A DNA stretch of 43,845 bases from an uncultured Myxococcales bacterium (GCA_937902985.1 CALFNG010000311.1:1-43845); one strand, 5' to 3'; counted from the stretch's first letter, positions 33,316-41,876 are shown. A program made the numbers and translations. The notes: generated by a model not told the origin, from the sequence alone.

Positions 33316-33962
33316 GCCCATCCGGCCAAGAGGACCCGCGCGCAGCCTCGGGTCCCGAGAGCCTCGAGCGGCGCGAGCGCGTCGATGAACCGCTACGCCT
33401 CGTGCACCATCATCCAGGATATCTGCGCATTCAAGCTGGCGCATTCGCCCAGCCGGCACACGACAGCTCGGTGGTGGCCGCGGCGCAGGCCGCAGCCAAG
33501 GCTGCTCATGGGTTTCGCTCCTGGTCTCACAACCCCAAGACCGGAAGCGTCGTCGTCGAGTACGATCCCGGCACGGTCGAAGCCGATGATCTTCTCGACC
33601 ATATAGCGAAGGGCGCGGGATTGCGAGGCGTCGAGAACTCGACCAGCAGCAACGTGAATCGCCAAGAGCTGGTGACTGCGTTCCTCGATACTGTGCAGGG
33701 CGTCAACCAGATCGTCAGTCAGTTGGCGGGCGAAAGGGCGGACCTGCGAGAATTGGTGCCGGCCGCGCTCGCCGCAACCTCCGTCGTGTCCTTCGTGCTT
33801 GACGAGGACCGTGGTCGCCTGCCACGCTGGGATAGCGCTCTCTATCACAGCTACCGCATCTTCATGCAGTGGCATCGAAGAGAAGCGCGAGTCCGCGAAA
33901 GAGTCGCCCGGCAAAAGGAAGAGAGGGGTAGCTCTGGCAACAAGAGTGCCGATGCTCCATGA
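33312..33962 (+). CDS. HMA-like domain protein, cassette gene 3
   Basis: Starts with GTG at 33312 overlapping the previous stop and ends overlapping the ATPase ATG (ATGA). Residues about 30-110 form a ferredoxin-like alpha/beta domain (LRLVHHHPGYLRIQAG, SWSHNPKTGSVVVEYDP, LLDHIAKGAGL) resembling the HMA_2 group: the fold of heavy-metal-associated domains without the CxxC metal site. The remaining region (residues 115-216) is helical with a basic C-terminus and an Ala-rich hydrophobic patch (LVPAALAATSVVSFVL). It may dock to the ATPase, whose own N-terminus carries a related domain. Confidence 0.75.
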   Translation: MSPSGQEDPRAASGPESLERRERVDEPLRLVHHHPGYLRIQAGAFAQPAHDSSVVAAAQAAAKAAHGFRSWSHNPKTGSVVVEYDPGTVEADDLLDHIAKGAGLRGVENSTSSNVNRQELVTAFLDTVQGVNQIVSQLAGERADLRELVPAALAATSVVSFVLDEDRGRLPRWDSALYHSYRIFMQWHRREARVRERVARQKEERGSSGNKSADAP

Positions 33963-36403
33963 CAGCGGAGCTGTCGGTCTTTCAGAGGGGTCGCGGTCGC
34001 GCCTCTGTCGTTGGCGTGCGTAAGGGTTCCGCCGAGGCAAGCGCCCTCGAAGCGTGGCTGGCTGACCGGATCGACGTAACTGGGTACGAACAGCGAATAG
34101 GTACCGGAGCCTTCCACGTCGCTTACGACGACGGAACGGCTCTCCCTGGTCGATTCGTTCGCAGTCTGCGAGACACGGTCCACACGCTCAACCGCAGCCG
34201 CGCCGCCGAGCCGTTCGACCTCCAGCCGGTGCACTCACTGAAAGGACGTGTCCGTCTCAGAGTGACCGGCATCAATGAACGTCAGCTCGCTACGCTGACG
34301 ATGCTGACGGCCGGGCTCCCGGGGGTGAAGCATACAAAGCACCTTCCCGGCGGCCGCACGACCCTGGTGGTCTACGACCCCGAAAAAGTAACCGAAGGAC
34401 TGATTCTGGAAGCGCTGTTGAAGAGCGAACCAGCGGAATGGGCGCGCGAATGGCACAAGCCCACTCCGATTCGGTGGGGCGGCGCTTTGGCGGACACCTG
34501 GGTTCTCCTCCTCTGCATCACGCGGTCGGCGTCTTTCCCTTGGCTCGCCTTAGGAATTGCGCTGAACACATTTCGCCCCATTCATCGCAGCATTGCCGCG
34601 CTCCGCGAAGGGACGATCAGCATCGATCTTCTCGATGTAGCGGCGACGTTTGCAGCGCTCGCCACCGGGCGGCCTACTACCGCCGCCTTCGTCATCTGGA
34701 TGGTGGGGGTAGGCGACCTTTTGATCGACGTCTCTGCCAACAATGCGCGCTCTGCGCTCTCGATGTTGATGCAGCGCAGAGAGCAAGGAGCGATCCGGGT
34801 TCGCCCCGATGGTCGCACCGAAACCGTACCGGTCGCCGATCTTCACGTGGGTGACCATTTCATCGTCCCCACGGGGCACGGCATCGTCGCCGATGGCAGG
34901 GTCGTCTCGGGACTGGCGGAGGTGGACGAAAAGGCGCTCACGGGCGAGTCGCATCTGCTTTCGAAGAAGGCGGGCGATTCGGTGTTCGCTTCTACGGTCG
35001 TCGTCGAAGGTCAAGTCCTCGTCGAGGTGAAGTCCTCCGGCAAGAATACCGAGGCCGCGAAGATCGAGAGAATCTTGAACACCGTCGGATCGAAGCCGCT
35101 CACGCTGCAGCGCGATGCGCTGGACTTTGCGAGCAAGCTCGTCCTTCCGACGTTCGGTGTCGCTTGGCTCGCTGCTGCTTTGGCTTCCGACGTGACCCGC
35201 GCGGTGTGCGTGCTCATCACCGACTTCGGAACCGGCATCCGCGTCGCGGTACCGACGAGTGCGCTGACCGCCATGGCGCTTGCGGCGCGCGAGGGTGTGC
35301 TGTTCAAAGGCGCTCAGTACCTGGAGCGACTCTCGAAGACCGACGTCATCATCTTCGACAAGACCGGTACGCTCACGAGCGGCGTGCCCGAAGTGGTCGA
35401 GGTGGTGACCGCCAACGGCATCAAAGCGTCGACCCTCATCAAGTGGTGTGCTTCCGCGGAGGCCAACTACGACCACCCAGTCGCAAGAGCACTAAAAGCC
35501 TACGCGAGAGAGAAACGCATTAGGCCGGTCGAGCCGGAGCCAGGAAGCGTTGAGTACGCGGTGGGACTCGGACTGTCCGCGCGGGTCGGAGGCCGTCGCG
35601 TGCGAGTCGGCCGCGCCACGTGGATAGAAAGCCAAAAGCTGCGAATCGGTCCCAGGCTCAAGCGGCGCCTGGCCCGTCTCAAGAGCGAGTGCATCTCAAG
35701 CGTTTGTGTCGCAGTCGACGGGAGAGTCGTTGGACTGGTCGGCTACTCCGACGGCACTCGTCCTGAGAGCGCGGCCATCGTGAGCGCGTTGCGAGGCAAC
35801 GGCCGGCGAAGGGTCGTGCTCCTCTCGGGCGACGGCCCCGCAGTGGTCAAGAGCGTTGCCCGTGCAGTGGGAATCGACGACGCCGTAGGCGGTCTCCTCC
35901 CGGAGCAGAAAGCACAGTATGTGAGACGAATGCGGGCGGAGGGCTGCGTCGTCGCCATGGTGGGCGACGGCATCAACGACGCGCCCGCCTTGGCTTCGGC
36001 GGACGTGGGAATTTCGATCGCTGGCAGCACCGACGTCGCACTCGAGACCGCCGACGTCGTCTTGCTCGACGGCGGTCTCTCACGACTCGAAAAAGCGTTT
36101 CGGATTAGCGACCGAGCCATGTCCAGTGTCCGGCAAAACCTGGGGCTAATCATCGTACCGAACGCCATTGCGATTGCCCTGGGGGCGTTCGGGTTCATTA
36201 GTCCGTCGATCGCGGCCATCATCAACAATGGGGCCACCCTCTTGGCGGTGCTGGTGGGAACCACTCCGCTTCTCGAGACACCGGCACGCAATCCCCGGCC
36301 TGAGTTTGAGGGCGAGGCCACGTCAACCGCCAGGGATCCGCCTCCCTCGACGATCGCGTCGCGCGATCCGCCGGGACTCTTGACCGCGAGCGGGCGAGGA
36401 TGA
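33959..36403 (+). CDS. P1B-like P-type ATPase lacking the CPC motif, cassette gene 4
   Basis: An 814-residue P-type ATPase. Residues about 92-160 repeat an HMA_2-like domain without CxxC. Catalytic motifs are intact: TGES (328-331), phosphorylation site DKTGTLT (468-474), the P1B-specific His-Pro in NYDHPVARAL (506-507) and GDGINDAPALASAD near residue 660. In transmembrane helix 6, where P1B pumps carry CPC, SPC or CPH, this protein reads ITDFGTGIRVAVPT (420-433) with no Cys. The tail ends in a Pro/Ser-rich extension. It should move a cation across the membrane with ATP, but the ion cannot be copper-type by the usual rule. Start and stop overlap both neighbours. Third positions look less GC-rich than in other genes of the window. 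Confidence 0.88.
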   Translation: MTAELSVFQRGRGRASVVGVRKGSAEASALEAWLADRIDVTGYEQRIGTGAFHVAYDDGTALPGRFVRSLRDTVHTLNRSRAAEPFDLQPVHSLKGRVRLRVTGINERQLATLTMLTAGLPGVKHTKHLPGGRTTLVVYDPEKVTEGLILEALLKSEPAEWAREWHKPTPIRWGGALADTWVLLLCITRSASFPWLALGIALNTFRPIHRSIAALREGTISIDLLDVAATFAALATGRPTTAAFVIWMVGVGDLLIDVSANNARSALSMLMQRREQGAIRVRPDGRTETVPVADLHVGDHFIVPTGHGIVADGRVVSGLAEVDEKALTGESHLLSKKAGDSVFASTVVVEGQVLVEVKSSGKNTEAAKIERILNTVGSKPLTLQRDALDFASKLVLPTFGVAWLAAALASDVTRAVCVLITDFGTGIRVAVPTSALTAMALAAREGVLFKGAQYLERLSKTDVIIFDKTGTLTSGVPEVVEVVTANGIKASTLIKWCASAEANYDHPVARALKAYAREKRIRPVEPEPGSVEYAVGLGLSARVGGRRVRVGRATWIESQKLRIGPRLKRRLARLKSECISSVCVAVDGRVVGLVGYSDGTRPESAAIVSALRGNGRRRVVLLSGDGPAVVKSVARAVGIDDAVGGLLPEQKAQYVRRMRAEGCVVAMVGDGINDAPALASADVGISIAGSTDVALETADVVLLDGGLSRLEKAFRISDRAMSSVRQNLGLIIVPNAIAIALGAFGFISPSIAAIINNGATLLAVLVGTTPLLETPARNPRPEFEGEATSTARDPPPSTIASRDPPGLLTASGRG

Positions 36404-37158
36404 GCGCGATGCCGCTTCCCGCGATGACGGTGTTTCGTATGTTCTTGCTCCTGGCGTCCTTTCCGGGCATGCGGAAGCACGCCGTTCGTTTGGTGAAAGC
36501 GGCGCGCGACTGGTGGTCGGGCAAGAAGATCGCGGTGATCGGTCCGACGGCAAGCGGAAAGGACAGCTTTCTGGCGCGGCTGCAGAACCGGGAGATTCCT
36601 GCGATCCATGCCAACTCCCCGATGGGCGAGAAGGTCAGGTCCTTCAGCGTGAAGCTGGCACTCTCGCATCGTCAGGTCGTCGATATCACCTGCAAAGGCG
36701 TGATCAACATCGGCGGCGAGACCGACTACCGCGATGCGCCATCTGGGTGGCTTGCCGCTTGCAAAGATGCCGACGTGGTCTTCTACATGATGACCATTGC
36801 GGATCTGACCAAAAAACACTTTCTCAAAGGCCGTCGCATTCGACAAGATCTCGATTGGCTCCTGACCGCGATGCCGCACATCAAACCCGAAGCTCTTCTT
36901 CACATCTTGATCAACAAGATCGACGAGGAGATCGAGAGTCAGACCGACTACGCAGCTCTGGCTCGGGGGCTCGCGGAGGAGCTCCGCGCACTAGACAGAA
37001 CAGTCAGGAAAGTGCTGCATCCGTACGAGGCGAGATACAGTGGCACGACGTTGATCTCGATGAAGAACAAGCGGATCTACACCCTTGCAATCAATGACGT
37101 TCTTCGTTCCGTGTATTCTGCGTTCCACGAGACGGCGAAACGGAAGAAGGCGGCGTGA
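36400..37158 (+). CDS. P-loop GTPase, cassette gene 5
   Basis: A 252-residue protein starting inside the ATPase stop (ATGA). A hydrophobic/basic N-terminus (MTVFRMFLLLASFPGMRKHAVRL) precedes a G domain: P-loop GPTASGKDS (48-56), a VVDITCKG switch-like region (93-100, D...G), then DVVFYMMTIADL and the guanine-specificity motif NKID (172-175). The P-loop has an extra Asp between GK and Ser, unlike most Ras-like GTPases. ARF/SRP-receptor-beta-like membrane GTPases have a similar layout. It might gate the ATPase or insert a partner into the membrane. Confidence 0.75.
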   Translation: MSAMPLPAMTVFRMFLLLASFPGMRKHAVRLVKAARDWWSGKKIAVIGPTASGKDSFLARLQNREIPAIHANSPMGEKVRSFSVKLALSHRQVVDITCKGVINIGGETDYRDAPSGWLAACKDADVVFYMMTIADLTKKHFLKGRRIRQDLDWLLTAMPHIKPEALLHILINKIDEEIESQTDYAALARGLAEELRALDRTVRKVLHPYEARYSGTTLISMKNKRIYTLAINDVLRSVYSAFHETAKRKKAA

Positions 37159-37856
37159 GTGCGATGCATGCGTACTGGATTCTCCCCAATCGAGAACAGA
37201 GCGACGACATTTTCGCGAGCGACGGCGAGACGATCCGGCCGCTGCGGGAGATTCTCGACCCGAAGCTCCGCCCCGAGGGGCTCTCGCTTGGCGTACCGAC
37301 CGAGCTCCTGGAGAAATGTGGTCCGGGAGCCTTCGCCGACATTCTATTTGCTCAGCGGTTTCCCTGGGACAATGGGGCCGGACAGGTCGTCTCCGTATCG
37401 AGCACTGCCGGTCTCGACTCTTCGGGGCGGGTGATTCACATCGGACTGCTGTTCGTTCTCGAAGCTGATGAGCGGCCCAGATTCGAGCTATCATATTTGG
37501 GCTTGTGCGAGGCAGACAAGGTATATGCGAGTACGTTGAACCGTCGACTGAGGTCGGCGGGAGTCGACGATTCTTGGGCCCAGAGTGTGCGAGATCTCAT
37601 CGAGCTTCCGTCGGCCGTTGGAGGGGCATCGAACGTCGCACTCGATCGCTCCGTCGTCCCTCTTCGGTCGCTCTACGTACTCGGCCCTGGCGGTTTGACC
37701 AAGAAAGTGGCGAGTCGATTGAGGTGGCTCAGGACGGCGATCGTTCTGTTGATTGTCTTCGCAATCGCGGGTGTCTGGTGTTCCGTGCGTGCCGCTAGTG
37801 GATCTGTCGGCCAGGAACGGCCAAGCGACGCCGCCGGCCGCCTCGGACTGGAGTGA
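37155..37856 (+). CDS. C-terminal membrane-anchored protein, cassette gene 6
   Basis: Starts with GTG at 37155, overlapping the GTPase stop. The first 195 residues form a soluble alpha/beta domain (MHAYWILPNREQSDDIF, VVSVSSTAGLDSSGRVIHIGLLFVLE, YLGLCEADKVYASTLNRRL); then comes SNVALDRSVVPLRSLYVLGPG. One transmembrane helix lies near residues 196-213 (TAIVLLIVFAIAGVWCSV) close to the C-terminus, so the soluble part faces the cytoplasm. No family recognised. Its coupling to the GTPase suggests it is the GTPase's effector or regulator. Confidence 0.65.
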   Translation: MSAMHAYWILPNREQSDDIFASDGETIRPLREILDPKLRPEGLSLGVPTELLEKCGPGAFADILFAQRFPWDNGAGQVVSVSSTAGLDSSGRVIHIGLLFVLEADERPRFELSYLGLCEADKVYASTLNRRLRSAGVDDSWAQSVRDLIELPSAVGGASNVALDRSVVPLRSLYVLGPGGLTKKVASRLRWLRTAIVLLIVFAIAGVWCSVRAASGSVGQERPSDAAGRLGLE

Positions 37857-37860
37857 TGAC

Positions 37861-38850
37861 ATGGCGTTTCAACTGAAGGCGAACGAGGGCGTGGGTGCCG
37901 GGATCACGCGCAACGTGAGGCGCGAGATCGAGAAAGCGCTCCACCATCTGGACGTGAAAGGGAACCCTCATCAGAGCGACGCCCGGGCGAACGACGCCGT
38001 CCACGAGGTTCGCAAGTGCTTCAAGAGAGTTCGGGCTGCTTTGCGCCTGTTGCGCGAGGATCTCGGCGACGACGCATACCACGAATACAACTTGTGTTTC
38101 CGCGACGCCGCTCGGCCGCTCAGTGAGATCCGCGACGCAAAGATGCTCGTTGAGAGTCTGGACAAGCTCACACAACACTCCGCGGATCCGAGCGAGCCGG
38201 GAGAGGTTGCGAAAATTCGGGACGCTTTGCTCGCAGAGCAAGAAGAGGTGATGCGCGGCGTACTGACGCGAGACAGGGCGTTCATGGCGGTGGAAGAAAT
38301 CGCCAGGCGTGCGCTCGCCCGAACGGAATGGAAGATCGAGCGCGACGGTTGGGCAGCGCTGGAGGGGGGCCTGAGGCGCGTGTACCGGGCAGGTCATCGC
38401 GCGCTCCGTCTGGCGGTAGAAGACCCAAGCATGGCGAACCTTCACGAGTGGCGAAAGCAGGCCAAGTATCTGTGGCATCAACTTCAACTTCTCGAGCCTG
38501 CATGGGTGGGTTGCGAGAAGGAACTCGGTGATCAGGTTCACAAGCTCTCGCAGCTACTTGGTGAAGATCATGATCTGGCCGTTCTTCGCCAAACGCTCTC
38601 GGCTCGTCCATTGACCTACGGCGGGCACCGCGCCCTGAAAGGCGTGTTCGGGGCGGTCGATCGCCAGCGCAAGGAGCTCGAGCGGCAGGCGTTCGCGCTC
38701 GGCCAGCAGTTCTACAAGGATTCGCCGAGGGTCTTCACGAGCCGAGTCGAGGCGTATTGGAGGGCATGGACAGCGAAGGTCGAAGGGACAAGGGCTGGCG
38801 CGGGAAGTCATTCGGCCCAGGGGCTCTCGCGTGTCCTTCCTAAGCCCTGA
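37861..38850 (+). CDS. CHAD-domain protein, cassette gene 7
   Basis: A 329-residue all-helical protein beginning at ATG 37861, four bases after gene 6. It shows the two conserved-histidine helices of CHAD: AVHEVRKCFKRVRAALRLLR (His 48) and NLHEWRKQAKYLWHQLQLL (His near 194), plus RDAARPLSEIRDAKMLVE and LGEDHDLAVLR. CHAD domains bind polyphosphate through these His and many Lys/Arg residues. The protein therefore probably brings polyphosphate, a metal- and phosphate-storage polymer, to the cassette. It is the last gene; no clear terminator follows. Confidence 0.88.
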   Translation: MAFQLKANEGVGAGITRNVRREIEKALHHLDVKGNPHQSDARANDAVHEVRKCFKRVRAALRLLREDLGDDAYHEYNLCFRDAARPLSEIRDAKMLVESLDKLTQHSADPSEPGEVAKIRDALLAEQEEVMRGVLTRDRAFMAVEEIARRALARTEWKIERDGWAALEGGLRRVYRAGHRALRLAVEDPSMANLHEWRKQAKYLWHQLQLLEPAWVGCEKELGDQVHKLSQLLGEDHDLAVLRQTLSARPLTYGGHRALKGVFGAVDRQRKELERQAFALGQQFYKDSPRVFTSRVEAYWRAWTAKVEGTRAGAGSHSAQGLSRVLPKP

Positions 38851-38884
38851 GCCTTGACGGAGCTGAGTACGATCCGAACCGTCG

Positions 38885-39106
38885 CTAGCACGACCCGAGG
38901 TGGACGTTGGCCACCTTCACCTTCAGCGAGTCCGTTTGGGGCGCGTTTTTCCTCTCGCATGTCATGAGCAATTCTTGCGCCCTCATGCAAACAGGACCGG
39001 GCGACGTTGCGTCGGGGACAAGCGACGTGGTGACGATCTCTTCGTGAACGCACACGGTAACGGTGGCCTGGTGTCTGCAAGGCGTGACTCGCCGCCGACT
39101 CGACTT
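38885..39106 (-). pseudogene. possible 3' relic of a Cys-containing secreted protein
   Basis: In the otherwise empty 38851-39153 stretch, the minus strand reads TVTVCVHEEIVTTSLVPDA, then CMRAQELLMTCERKNAP and KVKVANVHLGSC before a stop. The spaced Cys and high GC third positions look like coding DNA. An in-frame TAG (39109-39107) cuts it off upstream. No family recognised; weak call. Confidence 0.25.
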
Positions 39107-39153
39107 CTACACACCTGGGTGCCGAGCGAGACTCGGGTGCATGGAGCGCCACG

Positions 39154-39778
39154 GTGAAGGGCCCGATCAACATCCTTCGAAGCAGAGGCGCCGGCTACTT
39201 GTCGGCCGTCGCGGGCATCGCTCTGGTGACGGCCGTCTGCGCGCCCTTCTACAGCCGAATCAACAACACGTCCGTGGCGCTGGCGATGCTGCTCGTCGTG
39301 CTCTTCGTGGCGGCGCAGTGGGGCAGCCGGCCGGCCTTCGTCGCATCGGTGCTCGGCGTGCTCTGCTTCAACTTCTTTCTTCTGCCGCCGATATTCAGCT
39401 TCACGATCGCCGATCCGCAGAACTGGGTCGCCCTCACTGCGTTTCTCGTCACGGCGGTCATCACCGGTCAGCTTTGGGAGCGCGAAAAGCAGCGCGCCGC
39501 GGAGGTCGAGGCTGGAAGAAGAGAGGCGCGCGTGGCCAGCGCTTACAACCGGAGCCTCATCGAGGCCAGCCTCGACGCGATGGTGGCCATCGCATTCGCG
39601 GCAGCACCGGGCCCGACGCCCCGGCGGTCGGAGGCGACTACACGCTGGAAGAGATCGAGCACGAGCACGTCGTCCGCATCCTGGCGCGCACGAAGACCGC
39701 CGACGAAGCCGCGAGGATCCTGGCATCGACGCTTCGACGCTGTGGCGCAAACGTCGGAAATACGAGCGGGAGCAGTAG
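39154..39778 (+). pseudogene. deletion relic joining a DUF4118 sensor N-terminus to a Fis-type regulator C-terminus
   Basis: From GTG 39154 the protein reads a four-helix DUF4118/KdpD-like membrane domain (GYLSAVAGIALVTAVCAPFY, VLCFNFFLLPPIFSF) and a coil, then the first residues of a PAS domain (RSLIEASLDAMVAI). At about 39592 this stops. Another frame takes over with PDAPAVGGDYTLEEIEHEH, RILARTKTADEAARIL, and after one more missing G the sequence GIDASTLWRKRRKYEREQ and a stop at 39776. The latter is the Fis-type DNA-binding end of an NtrC- or RegA-like response regulator. A kinase core and a receiver domain were evidently deleted between them. Confidence 0.75.
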
Positions 39779-39821
39779 CCGCCGCCGCGGGCCAGTCGCT
39801 CGCGCGCCATCGTGACCCATC

Positions 39822-40523
39822 ATGACCCTTGCCAGATCCCTCGTCCTCGTGATCGACGACGACGCGAGCATGCGGAAGCTCGTTCGCCGCATCCTGCGCG
39901 CGGACGCGTTTCGGCTCATCGAGTCCGCCACCGGACTCGAAGGACTCGGGCGAGCCAGCGCAGAGCGGCCGGAGGTCATCCTCGTCGACAGGGTGTTGCC
40001 CGACATGGACGGCGTCGAGGTCATCGAAGAGCTGCGCAAGCGATCCTCGGCGCCGATCGTGGTGATCTCGAGTCTGGCCCAGGAATACGAGAAGGTGCGC
40101 GCCCTGGAAGCCGGGGCCGACGACTACCTCACGAAGCCCTTCGGGAGCGCCGAGCTCCTGGCGCGCGTTCGGGCGGTGCTACGTCGCGCCACACGCTCGT
40201 CGGGGAACGCGGTGGATTCCGTGATCACGGCGGGCGACCTTCGCATCGACCTCGCGAAACGCCTCGTCTTCGTTCGGGGCGCCGAGGTGCATCTGACTCC
40301 GTTCGAGTACAAGCTGTTCGGGATGCTGATGAAGAGCGCGGGCGCCGTGATCACGAGCCAGGAGCTCCTTCGCGAGGTCTGGGGCGCGGAGCGCGAAGAC
40401 CAGTCGAGTCACCTGCGCATGTACGTGAGCCAGCTGCGCCAGAAGCTCGAGGAGGATCCGTCGCGTCCCCGGTACCTGCTCACGGAGCCCGCCGTGGGGT
40501 ACCGAATCCGCAGCGACGCCTGA
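39822..40523 (+). CDS. KdpE-like OmpR-family response regulator, second copy
   Basis: A 233-residue receiver plus winged-helix protein. DDD near the N-terminus, phospho-acceptor Asp 56 (ILVDRVLPDMDG), VISSLAQ and KPFGSAEL mark the receiver; LTPFEYKLFGMLMKSAG and REVWGAEREDQSSHLRMYVSQLRQKLE mark the DNA-binding domain. The usual D-L-G-L-P after the acceptor Asp is D-R-V-L-P here. It directly follows the sensor relic, so its cognate kinase has probably been lost and it may be served by the kinase at 17068. Confidence 0.92.
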   Translation: MTLARSLVLVIDDDASMRKLVRRILRADAFRLIESATGLEGLGRASAERPEVILVDRVLPDMDGVEVIEELRKRSSAPIVVISSLAQEYEKVRALEAGADDYLTKPFGSAELLARVRAVLRRATRSSGNAVDSVITAGDLRIDLAKRLVFVRGAEVHLTPFEYKLFGMLMKSAGAVITSQELLREVWGAEREDQSSHLRMYVSQLRQKLEEDPSRPRYLLTEPAVGYRIRSDA

Positions 40524-40770
40524 CGCGCCCCTACGTCTCCAAACCGTCGGGCGCGACCTCTACCGCCGCCAGGCGAGCCCAGAACCGAGCCCGCAGACCC
40601 GGCGATCGCGCACACTTTTCGGCCGGCGGGCCAGGCGGCGACTCTTCAACCGGGCTTGCGACGGTCACCGCGTCGGAAGAACCAGGGGACGCCGGCCACC
40701 GCGATGAGCGCTAGCGTCGCTTCAGCCCCGAAGCGAGTGCGCCAAGGACACCGCGGGGGGTCGGACCGCT

Positions 40771-41523
40771 TCAAACCCGGAGGCGGTATCCAATGCCCGG
40801 CTCGGTCACGAGATAGCGAGGGCGAGAGGGGTCGTGCTCCAGTTTCTTGCGCAGTTGCCCCATGTACACACGGAGGTACTGCGTCTCTCTCGAACAGCGC
40901 GGCCCCCACGTCGCCTCGAGGAGCTGGCGGTGGGTCATGACGCGGTCGCGGTTACGCATGAGGGTGACGAAGAGCTTGTACTCGATCGGCGTCAGGTGGA
41001 GCTCGCGGCCCGCCGCCGACACGACGCGCCGCGCGAGATCGACCCGGAGGTCTCCGACCTCGAGGACGCACTCGGCGTCGCCGGCGGGAGTGCCCGTCAT
41101 CGACTGACGGATCCAGACGCGGATGCGGGCGAGAAGCTCGCCGTTGGCAAATGGCTTCGTGAGGTAGTCGTTCGCGCCTGCATCGAGCACCGCGACCTTG
41201 TCGCGCTCCTGCCCGCACGCAGAGACGACGAGAATGGGCGCGGTCATCCACTCGCGAAGGCGGCGCATGACGTCGATTCCCTCGCCATCGGGGAGCCCCA
41301 GGTCGAGGAGCACGAGATCGGGATTGTACGACGCCGCCCGCTCGAGCGCCTCGGCGCCCGAGCGGGCTTCGACCGTACGAAGCCCGTGCGTCTTCAGCAC
41401 GATCCGAAGCAGCGACTGCATCGGGGGCTCGTCCTCCACGACGAGGACGAGCGGCCCCACCGCCGCGTCCACTTGTGCTGCGCCTTGCCTGGCGGCGGCG
41501 ATCGTATCAGCTCGAGCGAGCAT
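40771..41523 (-). CDS. KdpE-like OmpR-family response regulator, third copy
   Basis: A 250-residue protein with an extra 23-residue N-terminus, receiver (VVEDE, acceptor Asp 74 in LLDLGLPDGEG, VVSACGQ, KPFANGEL) and winged helix (LTPIEYKLFVTLMRNRD, EATWGPRCSRETQYLRVYMGQLRKKLE, EPGIGYRLR). It overlaps the small membrane-protein gene by 17 bases and follows it in the same operon. No kinase gene lies beside it. The 247 bases between it and the preceding regulator (40524-40770) hold only a short minus-strand hydrophobic tail (LALIAVAGVPWFFRRG) of unclear origin. Confidence 0.92.
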   Translation of the reverse strand: MLARADTIAAARQGAAQVDAAVGPLVLVVEDEPPMQSLLRIVLKTHGLRTVEARSGAEALERAASYNPDLVLLDLGLPDGEGIDVMRRLREWMTAPILVVSACGQERDKVAVLDAGANDYLTKPFANGELLARIRVWIRQSMTGTPAGDAECVLEVGDLRVDLARRVVSAAGRELHLTPIEYKLFVTLMRNRDRVMTHRQLLEATWGPRCSRETQYLRVYMGQLRKKLEHDPSRPRYLVTEPGIGYRLRV

Positions 41524-41851
41524 CGTTCACTCCCGAGATCCGACGGCTCGGAAAACGGTACAGCGTCGCGCCGGTCCGGGTCGGGACGTCGGAGCGAGTC
41601 GCTCCGACGATGGCCTCGGACACGAGCCACGTCGCGAAGGCGCCCACGAGCACGAGCGCGAGGCCGCCTTCGATGGTCGCGTGCCCCCGGAGCCAGTCGG
41701 CGCCGACCCGCGCGGTGCAGAGCGTCAGGAGGACCAGCTGGGTGAGCATGATCGCCCGCCCGAGGCTCGCTTCGCTGACGCGTTCGATCGCACCCAGGCG
41801 TACGACTGTGCCAGAGCGGTACGGCGTTCGAGGGATCGTAGTGACCTTCAT
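41507..41851 (-). CDS. small two-helix membrane protein preceding a response regulator
   Basis: A 114-residue protein with hydrophobic segments about residues 34-50 (IMLTQLVLLTLCTARV) and 62-82 (GGLALVLVGAFATWLVSEAIVG), soluble basic ends and an RR-containing tail. It is the first gene of the operon with the third KdpE-like regulator. A GAAGG site (41865-41861 on this strand) precedes the ATG by about nine bases. No family recognised; it could pass a membrane signal to the regulator. Confidence 0.6.
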   Translation of the reverse strand: MKVTTIPRTPYRSGTVVRLGAIERVSEASLGRAIMLTQLVLLTLCTARVGADWLRGHATIEGGLALVLVGAFATWLVSEAIVGATRSDVPTRTGATLYRFPSRRISGVNDARSS

Positions 41852-41876
41852 GACGAACCCTTCCTTTCGCTTGAAC

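Noticed and set aside
33959-36403. Calling the ATPase CopA or ZntA
   Set aside because: There is no CPC/CPH motif in helix 6 and no CxxC in the N-terminal domain, so copper or zinc specificity cannot be claimed.
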